This document shows, piece after piece, positions 33,823-42,827 of a stretch of 64,000 nucleotides of DNA (position 1 is its first letter; each line of letters opens with the position of its first letter). The notes under the pieces are model-generated. The model ran no database searches and was not told the origin of the DNA. It saw nothing but the letters and a program-made list of their open reading frames with translations. Location: contig NZ_PDCP01000006.1 in NCBI RefSeq assembly GCF_002553505.1, positions 1 through 64,000 of the forward strand, given 5' to 3'. Position numbers and translations under genes: made by a program. Source of the DNA: Mycolicibacterium agri. Its GTDB lineage: Bacteria > Actinomycetota > Actinomycetes > Mycobacteriales > Mycobacteriaceae.

Positions 33823-34958
33823 CAAGGACACCGTCGTCGAGCACCCCCGGAGTGCTGCGCGAGTTCGTCGGACTGGACTCTCCGACCGCGCGGCGAGCCG
33901 GGTCGGGCGGTCATCCATGCCAGGGCCTGTATCACCGTGGCGTGGGGCGCAAGCCCAAGGTGGCGATGATCGCCGCGCACTACCAGATCGACTTCTCCGA
34001 GCACTATCTCGCCGACTACATGGCCACGCGCGGCATCGGTTTCCTCGGCTGGAACACCCGCTTCCGCGGCTTCGAGAGCAGCTTCCTGCTGGACCACGCG
34101 CTCGTCGACATCGGCGTCGGCGTCCGATGGCTCCGCGAGGTCCAGGGCGTGGAAACGGTGGTATTGCTGGGCAATTCCGGTGGCGGCTCGTTGATGGCGG
34201 CCTATCAGGCGCAGGCGGTCACCCCGCACGTCAATCCGCTGGACGGGATGCGTCCGGCCGCCGGACTGCTGGATCTGCCGCCCGCCGACGGTTACGTGGC
34301 CAGCGCGGCGCACCCGGGCAGACCGGACGTGCTGACCGCATGGATGGACGCGTCGGTCGTTGACGAAAACGACCCCATCGCAACGGATCCCGACCTGGAC
34401 CTGTTCAACCCCAAGAACGGACCGCCGTTCAGCGAGGAGTTCGTCAAGCGCTACCGCTCGGCGCAGGTCGCGCGCAACAACGCGATAACCGATTGGGCGG
34501 AGCGGGAATTCAAGCGGGTGCGCGCCGCCGGCTACTCCGATCGACCGTTCACGGTGCTGCGCACCTGGGCCGACCCCCGCATGGTGGATCCCACGCAGGA
34601 ACCCACCAAACGCCCGCCGAACATGTGCTATGTCGGCGAGCCCGCCAAGGCCAACCGGTCCGCGCACGGCATCGCGGCGGCGTCCACGCTGCGCAGCTGG
34701 CTCGGGATGTGGAGCCTGCGGCACGCGCAGACGCGGGCCGAACCTCATCTGGCCCTCATCGACTGTCCGGCGCTGGTGATCAACGCCGAACAGGACACCG
34801 GCGTGTACCCGTCCGACGCCAAGCGCATCTACGACGCGTTGGGCAGCAGGGACAAGACCCTGTGCTCCATTGACACCGACCACTACTTCACCACACCTGG
34901 GGCGCGCAGCGAGAAGGCCGATACGATCGCCAGGTGGATCGCGAAGCGGTGGCGCTGA
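33819..34958 (+). CDS. Alpha/beta hydrolase (Rv0272c-like)
   Basis: A 379-residue alpha/beta hydrolase. Features are KVAMIAAHYQIDFSEHYLA, GWNTRFRGFESSFLLDHAL, the nucleophile elbow LLGNSGGGSLMAAYQ (Ser), a late ALVINAEQDTGVYPSDA with the acid residue, and IDTDHYFTTPG with the His. ATG 33819 overlaps the TetR stop and follows a GGAGG site. The length matches Rv0272c (about 377). Given its place between a TetR gene and fadE6, it may act on a CoA thioester or ester during lipid degradation (inference). Confidence 0.85.
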   Translation: MTRTPSSSTPGVLREFVGLDSPTARRAGSGGHPCQGLYHRGVGRKPKVAMIAAHYQIDFSEHYLADYMATRGIGFLGWNTRFRGFESSFLLDHALVDIGVGVRWLREVQGVETVVLLGNSGGGSLMAAYQAQAVTPHVNPLDGMRPAAGLLDLPPADGYVASAAHPGRPDVLTAWMDASVVDENDPIATDPDLDLFNPKNGPPFSEEFVKRYRSAQVARNNAITDWAEREFKRVRAAGYSDRPFTVLRTWADPRMVDPTQEPTKRPPNMCYVGEPAKANRSAHGIAAASTLRSWLGMWSLRHAQTRAEPHLALIDCPALVINAEQDTGVYPSDAKRIYDALGSRDKTLCSIDTDHYFTTPGARSEKADTIARWIAKRWR

Positions 34959-35899
34959 GGGTTCTGGCCCATTTCGTTCCCGGCGAGCGTGTTCTGAAGT
35001 TTGTTGAGCCCGAGCGTGATTGGCTCGACATCCGGTACTGCGCCGAGGACGACGACGAGACCTTCTATCGCGAGCTCCCGCACGCCGAGGTGATCTGGCA
35101 CGTGCTTCGGCCGCTGTCGGCCGCCGATCTGGAGGCCGCGGGCAGGTGCAGGCTGGTGCACAAACTCGGCGCAGGGGTGAACACCATCGACGTCGCGGCC
35201 GCCACCCGCCTGGGCATCGCGGTGGCCAACATGCCCGGCGCCAATGCCGCCTCGGTCGCCGAAGGCACCGTGCTGCTGATGCTGGCCGCGCTGCGCCGGT
35301 TGATCGAGCTGGACCGGGCCACCAGGGCGGGCAGGGGCTGGCCTGCCGATCCCAGCCTCGGTGAGACGGTGCGCGACATCGGCGGCTGCACCGTCGGATT
35401 GGTCGGCTACGGCAACATCGCCAGAAGTGTGGAGAACATCGTCGCCGCGATGGGTGCCGACGTCCTGCACACCAGCACCAAAGACGACGGCCATTCCGGG
35501 TGGCGCACCCTGCCCAACCTGCTGGCCGCCAGCGACATCGTCTCGCTGCACCTGCCGCTGACCGCGGACACCTCGGGGTTGCTCGACGCCGACGCGTTCG
35601 CGCAGATGAAGCCGGGCGCGGTCGTCGTCAACACCTCACGCGGACCGATCATCGACGAGGATGCACTGGTCGACGCGCTGCGCAGCGGGCAGATCGCCGC
35701 CGCTGGCCTCGACGTGTTCGCGGTCGAGCCGGTACCCGACGACAGCCCGCTCCTCGGCCTGGACAACGTCGTGCTGACACCGCATGTCAGCTGGTACACC
35801 GTCGACACCATGCGGCGCTACCTGGGCGAAGCCGTCGACAACTGCCGGCGCCTGCGCGACGGGCAGGACCTGCGCAACGTCGTCAACCCGCCCGAGTAA
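34949..35899 (+). CDS. D-2-hydroxyacid dehydrogenase (NAD-binding)
   Basis: A roughly 316-residue D-isomer-specific 2-hydroxyacid dehydrogenase. The Rossmann motif is VGLVGYGNIARSVE. The catalytic residues are Arg in NTSRGPIIDEDALVDAL, Glu in DVFAVEPVPDDSPL, and His in LTPHVSW. It would interconvert a D-2-hydroxyacid and 2-oxoacid with NAD(P)H. Both GTG 34934 and GTG 34949 overlap the upstream hydrolase gene; 34949 overlaps least. It stands between the Rv0272c-like gene and fadE6, which I recall as adjacent in M. tuberculosis, so it may be a later insertion. Confidence 0.85.
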   Translation: MALRVLAHFVPGERVLKFVEPERDWLDIRYCAEDDDETFYRELPHAEVIWHVLRPLSAADLEAAGRCRLVHKLGAGVNTIDVAAATRLGIAVANMPGANAASVAEGTVLLMLAALRRLIELDRATRAGRGWPADPSLGETVRDIGGCTVGLVGYGNIARSVENIVAAMGADVLHTSTKDDGHSGWRTLPNLLAASDIVSLHLPLTADTSGLLDADAFAQMKPGAVVVNTSRGPIIDEDALVDALRSGQIAAAGLDVFAVEPVPDDSPLLGLDNVVLTPHVSWYTVDTMRRYLGEAVDNCRRLRDGQDLRNVVNPPE

Positions 35900-35963
35900 T
35901 CTCGTTCCCAACCGACCGGTTATTAGGGAAGACGTAGGGAAGGCCCCACGAGAAGGTGCATCC

Positions 35964-38159
35964 ATGCCCATAGCAATCAATCCTGAGCACAACGACCTCG
36001 CCGATTCCGTTCGGTCCCTGGTGGCGCGGGTGGCACCGTCCGAGGTCCTGCACGACGCGCTCGAGACGCCGATTCCCAATCCCCCGCCGTACTGGAAATC
36101 CGCGGCCGAGCAGGGCCTGCAGGGCGTGCACCTCTCGGAGGCCGTCGGCGGACAGGGCTTCGGCATCCTCGAACTCGCGATCGTTATCGCCGAATTCGGC
36201 TACGGTGCGGTGCCCGGCCCGTTCGTGCCGTCCGCGATCGCCAGCGCGCTGATCTCCGCGCACGATCCCGAAACGTCGCTGCTGCGCGACCTGGCCTCCG
36301 GCGACGTGATCGCCGCATACGCCATCGACTCCGGCTTGACCGCCACCCGGCACGGGGACGGCCTGGTCATCCGCGGCGAGGTGCGCGCGGTGCCCGCGGT
36401 CGCGCAGGCCTCGGTGCTCGTGCTGCCGGTGGCGATCGACAGCGGCGAGGAGTGGGTGGTCCTCGACTCTCACCAGCTTGAGATCGAGCCGGTGCGAAGC
36501 ATCGACCCGCTGCGGCCGCTGGCCCATGTGCGCGCCAACGCCGTTGAGATCGGTGAAGACCGTGTGCTGAGCAGCCTGAGCCGCGAGTTGGCCAGGGCGC
36601 TGATGAGCACGCTGCTGTCGGCGGAAGCGATCGGCGTCGCCCGGTGGGCCACCGACACCGCCGCGGCGTACGCGAAGATCCGCGAACAGTTCGGCAGGCC
36701 GATCGGCCAGTTCCAGGCCATCAAGCACAAGTGCGCCGAGATGATCGCCGACACCGAACGCGCGACCGCGGCGGTCTGGGATGCCGCCCGCGCGATCGAC
36801 GAGACACGCAAAAACGCCTCGGCCGAAAGCGCTTTCGAGTTCGCTGCCGCCGTCGCCGCGACCCTTGCGCCCGCCGCGGCGCAACGCTGTGCGCAGGACT
36901 GCATCCAGGTGCACGGCGGCATCGGGTTCACCTGGGAACACGACTGCAACATCTATTACCGCCGCGCGCTGGTGCTGGTCGCCAGCTTCGGTCGCGCGGC
37001 CGACTATCCGCAACTGGTGGTCGACACCGCGACCACTTCGGGGATGCGCAAGCTCAACATCGATCTCGATCCGGAGACCGAGAAGCTGCGTGAGGAGATC
37101 CGCGCGGAAGTGGCTGCGCTGAAAGCGATTCCGCGTGGCCCCGAGCGCGACACCGCGATCGCCGAGGGCGGCTGGGTGCAGCCGCACCTGCCCCGGCCGT
37201 GGGGGCGCGCGTCCGACCCCATCGAGCAGATCATCATCGCCCAGGAGTTCACCAGCGGCCGGGTGAAGCGACCCCAGATGGGCATCGCAGCGTGGATCAT
37301 CCCGTCGATCGTCGCGTTCGGCACCGAGGAGCAGAAGCAGAAGTTCCTGCCGCCGACATTCCGCGGCGAAATGATCTGGTGTCAGCTGTTTTCCGAGCCC
37401 GGCGCGGGCTCCGATCTGGCCAGCCTGTCCACCAAGGCGACCAAGGTCGACGGCGGTTGGCGCATCACCGGCCAGAAGATCTGGACCACGGCCGCGCAGT
37501 ACTCGCAGTGGGGTGCGCTGCTGGCGCGCACTGATCCGAATGCGCCCAAGCACAACGGCATCACCTACTTCCTGCTCGACATGAGCAGCGAAGGCGTCGA
37601 GGTGAAGCCGTTGCGGGAACTGACCGGCAACGCGATGTTCAACACCGTCTTCATCGACGACGTGTTCGTGCCTGACGACTGTGTGCTGGGTGAGGTGAAC
37701 CGCGGCTGGGAGGTCAGCCGCAACACCCTGACCAATGAGCGGGTGTCGATCGGCAACACCGAGCCGCCGGGCATGGCAAGCCTCGACGGGCTCGTCGAGT
37801 TCGTGCGCGACGGCCAGCTCGACCAGATCGCCCAGAACCAGGCCGGCCGGCTGATCGCCGAGGGACATGCCGCCAAGATCCTGAACATGCGCTCGACGCT
37901 GTTGACGCTGGCAGGCGGTGATCCGATGCCCGCCGCGGCGATCTCCAAGCTGCTGAGCATGCGCACCGGTCAGGGCTACGCCGAATGGGCGCTGTCGACC
38001 TTCGGCACCGACGGCGCGATCGGTGACCCGGAGAGCCTGCCCGGCAAGTGGGCGGAGCATCTGCTGTACAGCCGCGCGACCACGATTTACGGTGGCACCT
38101 CGGAGGTGCAGCTCAACATCATCGCCGAGCGCCTGTTGGGTCTGCCGCGCGATCCGTAG
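35964..38159 (+). CDS. fadE6: Fused double-domain acyl-CoA dehydrogenase FadE6
   Basis: A 731-residue protein made of two acyl-CoA dehydrogenase units. The first (residues about 1-360) includes EAVGGQGFGILELAIVIAEF, REQFGRPIGQFQAIKHKCAE and QVHGGIGFTWEHD. The second (about 365-731) includes WCQLFSEPGAGSDLASLSTKA, the FAD-side segment WRITGQKIWTTAAQ, and YGGTSEVQLNIIAERLLGLP. It desaturates an acyl-CoA with FAD and passes electrons to ETF. The length equals what I recall for FadE6 (Rv0271c, 731 aa), and the neighbours agree. ATG 35964 follows a weak purine-rich site; the open frame runs farther upstream inside the preceding gene and is rejected. Confidence 0.88.
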   Translation: MPIAINPEHNDLADSVRSLVARVAPSEVLHDALETPIPNPPPYWKSAAEQGLQGVHLSEAVGGQGFGILELAIVIAEFGYGAVPGPFVPSAIASALISAHDPETSLLRDLASGDVIAAYAIDSGLTATRHGDGLVIRGEVRAVPAVAQASVLVLPVAIDSGEEWVVLDSHQLEIEPVRSIDPLRPLAHVRANAVEIGEDRVLSSLSRELARALMSTLLSAEAIGVARWATDTAAAYAKIREQFGRPIGQFQAIKHKCAEMIADTERATAAVWDAARAIDETRKNASAESAFEFAAAVAATLAPAAAQRCAQDCIQVHGGIGFTWEHDCNIYYRRALVLVASFGRAADYPQLVVDTATTSGMRKLNIDLDPETEKLREEIRAEVAALKAIPRGPERDTAIAEGGWVQPHLPRPWGRASDPIEQIIIAQEFTSGRVKRPQMGIAAWIIPSIVAFGTEEQKQKFLPPTFRGEMIWCQLFSEPGAGSDLASLSTKATKVDGGWRITGQKIWTTAAQYSQWGALLARTDPNAPKHNGITYFLLDMSSEGVEVKPLRELTGNAMFNTVFIDDVFVPDDCVLGEVNRGWEVSRNTLTNERVSIGNTEPPGMASLDGLVEFVRDGQLDQIAQNQAGRLIAEGHAAKILNMRSTLLTLAGGDPMPAAAISKLLSMRTGQGYAEWALSTFGTDGAIGDPESLPGKWAEHLLYSRATTIYGGTSEVQLNIIAERLLGLPRDP

Positions 38160-38198
38160 GACGATCCGTACGACGGGAGTACTGCGACGGCCGGGGAC

Positions 38199-39116
38199 GT
38201 CACGCTTCGACAACTGCGGTACTTCGCCGTCCTCGGCGAGGAACTGAACTACCGGCGTGCCGCCGAGCGGCTGTACATCACCCAACCTGCGCTGTCCACG
38301 GCGATCAAACAGCTCGAACACCAGCTCGGCGTTCTGCTGTTGCGCCGCAACACCCGCGAGGTCGCGCTCACCGAGCTGGGTGCCGCGTGGCTGCCCAAGG
38401 TGCGCAAGGCGCTTCGCGGAATCGACTCCGCGGTCGAGGATCTGATCGCGCTCTCGGCGCAGTACCGGCGGATCCGGTTGGGCTATCTCATCGGCACCGG
38501 TGCCGACCTGGTGTTCCGGTTGGTCCGCCACTTCGAGTCCGCCCATCCCGAGATCACCGTCGAGCCAAAGGAATTCGACTTCTCCGATCCCACCGCCGGG
38601 CTGGCCGACGGCAGCACCGAGGTGGCGATCATCCGGCCGCCGGTGGATCTGCCCGAGCACCGGATGTTCATCCTCGACGCCGAGAGCTGGATGGCGTGCC
38701 TGCCGCGTGACCATCACCTGGCGCATCGGACCGAGCTGACAACAGCCGAACTGCTCGACGAGCCGGTTGTCGTGGCGCCGAGCACCGCCGGTAGATGGCG
38801 TGACTACTGGATGGCGATGGACGCGCGGGACGGTAAACCGCCGACGATCGCGGCGGTCGCGGCGACCTACGAGGAGGAGACCACCACCATCGCCCGCGGG
38901 CTCGGCATCAGCTTCACCAGCGAAGCCAGCGCCCGGCTCTACGACCGGCAGGGCATCGTCTACGTCCCGATCACCGACCGGCCCCCGAGCTACACGGCGC
39001 TGGCGTGGCATCCGGCCGGCCTGTCCCACGAGGCCGCCGAGCTGGTGCGCCATGTCCGGGAGGAGTGGGGGTTCGGCGAAGGTCAGGCGACGGAACGACC
39101 AGCGACGTATTACTGA
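38199..39116 (+). CDS. LysR-family regulator lacking a standard start codon
   Basis: A LysR-type regulator of about 305 residues. The winged helix-turn-helix reads VTLRQLRYFAVLGEELNYRR, then AAERLYITQPALSTAIKQLE. The effector domain follows from about residue 90 and ends RPATYY. The family start would be at 38199, but the codon there is GTC, not GTG. No ATG, GTG or TTG lies between the fadE6 stop (38157-38159, same frame) and a TTG at 38340, which would remove the DNA-binding helix. A non-canonical start, coupling with fadE6, or a recent start-codon loss are all possible. Its partner operon is the permease and transaminase downstream. Confidence 0.75.
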   Translation, partial: VTLRQLRYFAVLGEELNYRRAAERLYITQPALSTAIKQLEHQLGVLLLRRNTREVALTELGAAWLPKVRKALRGIDSAVEDLIALSAQYRRIRLGYLIGTGADLVFRLVRHFESAHPEITVEPKEFDFSDPTAGLADGSTEVAIIRPPVDLPEHRMFILDAESWMACLPRDHHLAHRTELTTAELLDEPVVVAPSTAGRWRDYWMAMDARDGKPPTIAAVAATYEEETTTIARGLGISFTSEASARLYDRQGIVYVPITDRPPSYTALAWHPAGLSHEAAELVRHVREEWGFGEGQATERPATYY

Positions 39117-39137
39117 TAAACAGGGTTTATCAGTAAT
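39109..39137. promoter_or_regulatory. Perfect 13+13 bp palindrome (operator or hairpin)
   Basis: ATTACTGATAAAC (39109-39121) and its exact reverse complement GTTTATCAGTAAT (39125-39137) are separated by AGG. The palindrome overlaps the LysR stop codon and lies about 80 bases before the permease start. It is AT-rich, unlike its GC-rich surroundings, and has no T-run after it, so an operator for the permease/transaminase operon is more likely than a terminator. LysR, or an unlinked regulator, could bind here. Confidence 0.8.
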
Positions 39138-39217
39138 CAGATTTCGGAACTTCCGCGAGGCGGCGCAGGCACGGTTTTCTGTCAGCACCCGTGTGACCCT
39201 TCTGCGCTGGAGGAGCC

Positions 39218-40720
39218 ATGACCGACGTCGTTCCCGCCACCGATGCGAAAGTGCCGCTTGCGGCCAACCCGGAAGACGCCAAGCTCGCCGAGCTCGGTTA
39301 CACACAGCGGCTCGACCGATCCGTGGGCACGCTGGCCTCCTTCGCAATCGGATTCGCCACGATCAGCGCGACGACGGCGGTCTTCACCGGGTTCGGCGCC
39401 GGATACTTCACGGCGGGCGGGCCGTTCGTCTGGACGCTGCTGCTCGCAGGCGCCGTCTTCTCGCTCTGGGCGTTCATCGCCGCGGACCTGACGGCCAAGC
39501 TGCCGTTGGCCGGCTACTCGTATCAGTGGATCAGCCGGATCAACGGCCCCGACCTCGGCTGGTTCACCGGCTTCATCGCATTGATGGGCTGGGTGTGCGG
39601 CATGACCGGCGTCGGGTTCATCCTGTCCGGCTATCTGGGCGGGTTGTTCGGCTGGAGCATGAGCCAGACCGAGCAGATCCTCGTCGCCATCGGCGTGGTG
39701 TTCCTGTGCGTGCTCATCAACATCTACGGCGTGCGCTTCGCGACCATGGTCAACAACATCGGCGTCAGCCTCGAGCTGCTGATCACTGTCGGCGCAACGG
39801 CTCTCGTCGCGATCATCGCGTTCTCGGCGCCGGAGAACCACCAGCCGATCTCGGCGCTGTTCACCGGCGGCGAAGCAGGCGAAAAGGATTCCTACATGCT
39901 CGCGTGGCTGGCCGCTGCGCTGGGACCGTTCTTCGGCCTGATTGGTGTGGAGTCAGGGGCCGACGTCGCCGAGGAGACCAAGAACGCGCGCTACGTAGTG
40001 CCGAAGACGATGTTCTACGCGCTGGTGACGTCGATCGTCATCGAGTTGCTGATGTACATCGTCTACGTGCTCGCGATCCGCGACGCTGATGCCGTCGAGG
40101 CCAACGCCGCCGCTCCGATCGAGGAGATCATCAACCAGCAGGCCGGTCCGGTGATGACGAGAATCGTTGTGGCCGTCGCCCTGACGAATATCCTGGCTTG
40201 CCTGCTGGCCAATATTCTGGTCGCTACAAGGCTGACCTATTCGATGGCCCGTGACAACATGCTGCCGTTCTCGGCGGTGTGGCGGCACGTTTCGACGAAG
40301 ACAAAGACACCGAACTACGCGGTGATCGGGCTCGGTTGCCTGTCCACGGTGCTGCTGTTGTCGGCCCTGGTCAACGAGAAGGCGTTCAACTACATCATCG
40401 GCATCGCGTCGCTGCTGTTCTTCTTCGTCTACATCCTGCAGACCATCGGACTGCTGATCGGCTACCGCAAGGGCACCATCCCCGCCGCCGAACCCGGCAC
40501 GTTCGACCTCGGCCGCTGGCGGCTGCCGCTGTATGTCACCGCACTGGCGGTGTTCCTGGCCGTCGCCGTCGCGCTACTGTTCCTCCCCCAGTTCACCAGC
40601 AACAAGTGGGTCTTCCTCGGCGTGGTCGCGGTAGCCGCGGGCTGGTGGGCCACAGGCCTGCGGTCACGGCTGCGGGCCGGCGATGCGGGTGCCAATTACG
40701 CTGCAACGAAAGGACTTTAA
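39218..40720 (+). CDS. APC-superfamily amino acid/amine permease
   Basis: A 500-residue permease with about twelve transmembrane helices. The first helix region (VGTLASFAIGFATISATTAVFTGFGAGY) has the unwound Gly-rich segment of APC transporters. A substrate-side loop reads GPFFGLIGVESGADVAEETKNARYVVPKTM, which matches the amino acid/choline/GABA permease group. It likely imports an amine or amino acid by proton symport. ATG 39218 follows a good GGAGGAG site. The transaminase begins immediately after its stop (TAAATG), so the two form one operon. Confidence 0.88.
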   Translation: MTDVVPATDAKVPLAANPEDAKLAELGYTQRLDRSVGTLASFAIGFATISATTAVFTGFGAGYFTAGGPFVWTLLLAGAVFSLWAFIAADLTAKLPLAGYSYQWISRINGPDLGWFTGFIALMGWVCGMTGVGFILSGYLGGLFGWSMSQTEQILVAIGVVFLCVLINIYGVRFATMVNNIGVSLELLITVGATALVAIIAFSAPENHQPISALFTGGEAGEKDSYMLAWLAAALGPFFGLIGVESGADVAEETKNARYVVPKTMFYALVTSIVIELLMYIVYVLAIRDADAVEANAAAPIEEIINQQAGPVMTRIVVAVALTNILACLLANILVATRLTYSMARDNMLPFSAVWRHVSTKTKTPNYAVIGLGCLSTVLLLSALVNEKAFNYIIGIASLLFFFVYILQTIGLLIGYRKGTIPAAEPGTFDLGRWRLPLYVTALAVFLAVAVALLFLPQFTSNKWVFLGVVAVAAGWWATGLRSRLRAGDAGANYAATKGL

Positions 40721-41737
40721 ATGACTCTCACAGATACGGGCGCAAGCAACCTCGTCGCCGTCGAACCCGGCGCCATCCGGGAGGACACGCCACCCGGCTC
40801 GGTGATCCAGTACAGCGACTACGAATTGGACACCTCCAGCCCGTTCGCCGGCGGGGCGGCCTGGATCGAGGGCGAGTACGTGCCCGCATCGGAGGCGCGG
40901 ATCTCGATCTTCGACACCGGATTCGGTCATTCCGACCTGACCTATACCGTCGCACATGTCTGGCACGGCAACATCTTTCGGCTGGGCGACCACCTGGACC
41001 GGCTGCTCGACGGCGCGCGTAAGCTGCGCCTCGACCCCGGCTACACCAAGGCCGAGCTGGCCGACATCACCAAGCGCTGCGTCAGCATGTCGCAGCTGCG
41101 AGAGTCCTATGTCAACCTGACGATCACCCGCGGATACGGAAAACGCAAGGGCGAGAAGGATTTGACGAAACTCACCCATCAGGTCTACATCTATGCGATC
41201 CCGTACCTGTGGGCGTTCCCGCCCGACGAGCAGATCTTCGGCACGACCGCGATCGTGCCGCGGCACGTGCGCCGCGCCGGGCGCAACACCGTCGACCCGA
41301 CCATCAAGAACTACCAGTGGGGCGATCTCACGGCTGCCAGTTTCGAAGCCAAGGACCGGGGCGCGCGCACGGCGATCCTGATGGACGCCGACAACTGCGT
41401 CGCCGAAGGACCCGGGTTCAACGTGGTCGTCGTCAAGGACGGCAAGCTCGCGTCGCCGTCACGTAACGCGCTGCCAGGCATCACACGCAAGACGGTGTTC
41501 GAAATCGCCGACGACATGGGCATCGAGGCCACGCTGCGTGATGTGACAAGCCGCGAACTTTACGATGCCGACGAAGTGATGGCCGTGACAACCGCGGGCG
41601 GGGTAACGCCGATCGTCTCGCTCGACGGTGAGCCGGTCGGCGACGGCACCCCCGGCCGCGTGACAACTGCTATCCGCGACCGGTTTTGGACCCTGATGGA
41701 CGAACCGTCGCCGCTGATCGAGCAGATCGAGTACTGA
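40721..41737 (+). CDS. (R)-selective amine transaminase (PLP fold type IV)
   Basis: A 338-residue class IV aminotransferase with catalytic Lys near 196 ([12 protein letters not shown]). The segments [40 protein letters not shown] and [17 protein letters not shown] match what I recall of (R)-selective amine transaminases such as ATA-117 of Arthrobacter, and very closely the M. vanbaalenii enzyme. The GHSDLTYTV stretch holds the Tyr/Val pair used to tell this group from branched-chain and D-amino-acid transaminases. It should transfer an amino group from an (R)-amine to pyruvate. It is the second gene of an operon with the permease. Confidence 0.9.
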   Translation: MTLTDTGASNLVAVEPGAIREDTPPGSVIQYSDYELDTSSPFAGGAAWIEGEYVPASEARISIFDTGFGHSDLTYTVAHVWHGNIFRLGDHLDRLLDGARKLRLDPGYTKAELADITKRCVSMSQLRESYVNLTITRGYGKRKGEKDLTKLTHQVYIYAIPYLWAFPPDEQIFGTTAIVPRHVRRAGRNTVDPTIKNYQWGDLTAASFEAKDRGARTAILMDADNCVAEGPGFNVVVVKDGKLASPSRNALPGITRKTVFEIADDMGIEATLRDVTSRELYDADEVMAVTTAGGVTPIVSLDGEPVGDGTPGRVTTAIRDRFWTLMDEPSPLIEQIEY

Positions 41738-41766
41738 CACGTCGCCAGCGCGGCTACGCTGCGATC

Positions 41767-42450
41767 ATGATGCGTAGCGTGCTGGCCGCTTCGGCGGCGA
41801 TGGGTCTGCTTGTGGCACAACCGCTGGCGCCTGCGACCGCGCACGCGGCCACCCTGTGCGTCGAACTCAACGGCGCCGACGAACCCGAAGGGCTGTGCCG
41901 GGTGCACGACACCGAGCCGAATTACGTGCTCGACATGTCATTTCCCGTCGACTTTCCCGACCAGGCGGCCGTCGACGACTTCGTCGCGCAGACGCGGACC
42001 GGTTTCCTCAACGCGACGCAGACGCCGAGCTTCGGCAACGTGCCCTACGCACTCGACATGAAGGTCACGCTGTGGTCGTCTGACACCACCCGCTCGGTGT
42101 CGTTCGAGATCTATCAGGATCTCGGTGGAGCGCATCCAGACACCTGGTACAAGACGTTCAACTACGACACGGTGCGCAACCGTCCGATCGAATTCGACGA
42201 CCTCTTCGCGCCGGGCGCCAAACCGCTCGAGGCGATCTTCCCGATCGTGCAGCGCGAACTCGCCGCGGAGACCGGCATGTCCGAGCCGGTCATCGAGACC
42301 GATGGCATGGACCCGTCCAAGTACCGCAAGTTCGCGATCACCCCGACCGAACTCGTGTTCTTCTTCGACCGCGGCGAACTGATGGCCGGCGCCGCGGGCG
42401 CGCAAACGGTTCAGGTGCCAAGATCGGCCATTCCGCCGCTGGCTGTATAG
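41767..42450 (+). CDS. Secreted DUF3298/RsiV-like protein
   Basis: A 227-residue exported protein. The signal peptide RSVLAASAAMGLLVAQPLAPATAHA is followed by CVELNGADEPEGLCRVHD, with two Cys likely bonded. Next comes an alpha/beta part with MKVTLWSSDTTRSVSFEIYQ, then GGAHPDTWYKTFNYD, RPIEFDDLFAPGAK and TPTELVFFFDRGELMAG. The GGAHP...F.YD...LFAPG pattern is the DUF3298 (RsiV-like) domain. Its function in mycobacteria is unknown. Two tandem ATG codons (41767, 41770) may start it. Confidence 0.75.
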   Translation: MMRSVLAASAAMGLLVAQPLAPATAHAATLCVELNGADEPEGLCRVHDTEPNYVLDMSFPVDFPDQAAVDDFVAQTRTGFLNATQTPSFGNVPYALDMKVTLWSSDTTRSVSFEIYQDLGGAHPDTWYKTFNYDTVRNRPIEFDDLFAPGAKPLEAIFPIVQRELAAETGMSEPVIETDGMDPSKYRKFAITPTELVFFFDRGELMAGAAGAQTVQVPRSAIPPLAV

Positions 42451-42507
42451 GGCTGTCTGGGGCTATGCTGTGAAATAGATAGCTTTTCAAAGTTGTTGGC
42501 GGTAGCG

Positions 42508-42792
42508 ATGAGAACTTTCCGACGAGGCATCCTGCGCCTGGTAACGGCCGCCGCAGCGGCCGCATCATTTCTGATAGCCGCACCCGCCCTGGTTCAGGAC
42601 GCGGCGCCGCGGGCGTCTGCACAGCCGCGGCCGTGCGTCAACGGTGTCATCCCGTGGAACCCGTATGTGGTCAACTGCAATTTGCCGCCCCGCCAGCCCA
42701 GGGTGCGCGGGGCTGCTCCCGACGCCGGCGCGATCATCGCCTGCCGCAACCACCCGGGTTGTCTGGCCTGGTACGTGAATCCCCCGTACTGA
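42508..42792 (+). CDS. Small secreted protein with Cys pairs
   Basis: A 94-residue exported protein. The signal peptide (MRTFRRGILRLVTAAAAAAS with SFLIAAPALV) is followed by a mature part with CVNGVIPWNPYVVNC and CRNHPGCLAWYVNPPY. Four Cys suggest two disulfides. I recognise no family. ATG 42508 is preceded by a GGCGGTAG stretch that can act as a weak ribosome-binding site. It lies 57 bases after the DUF3298 gene. Confidence 0.6.
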   Translation: MRTFRRGILRLVTAAAAAASFLIAAPALVQDAAPRASAQPRPCVNGVIPWNPYVVNCNLPPRQPRVRGAAPDAGAIIACRNHPGCLAWYVNPPY

Positions 42793-42827
42793 GTTTCGAA
42801 ACGCCCGTCAAGGGAACGGGATAAACC

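Noticed and set aside
35784-35963. Longer N-terminus for fadE6
   Set aside because: The frame is open upstream, but the translation is the out-of-frame reading of the dehydrogenase gene, and ATG 35964 begins the conserved sequence.
39109-39137. Rho-independent terminator
   Set aside because: The stem is AT-rich and no run of T follows, so an operator is more likely, although a hairpin role is not excluded.
35883-39347. A 1154-codon open frame on the minus strand
   Set aside because: It lies opposite fadE6 and LysR, is rich in Arg/His/Gly in the manner of antisense high-GC frames, and has no domain.
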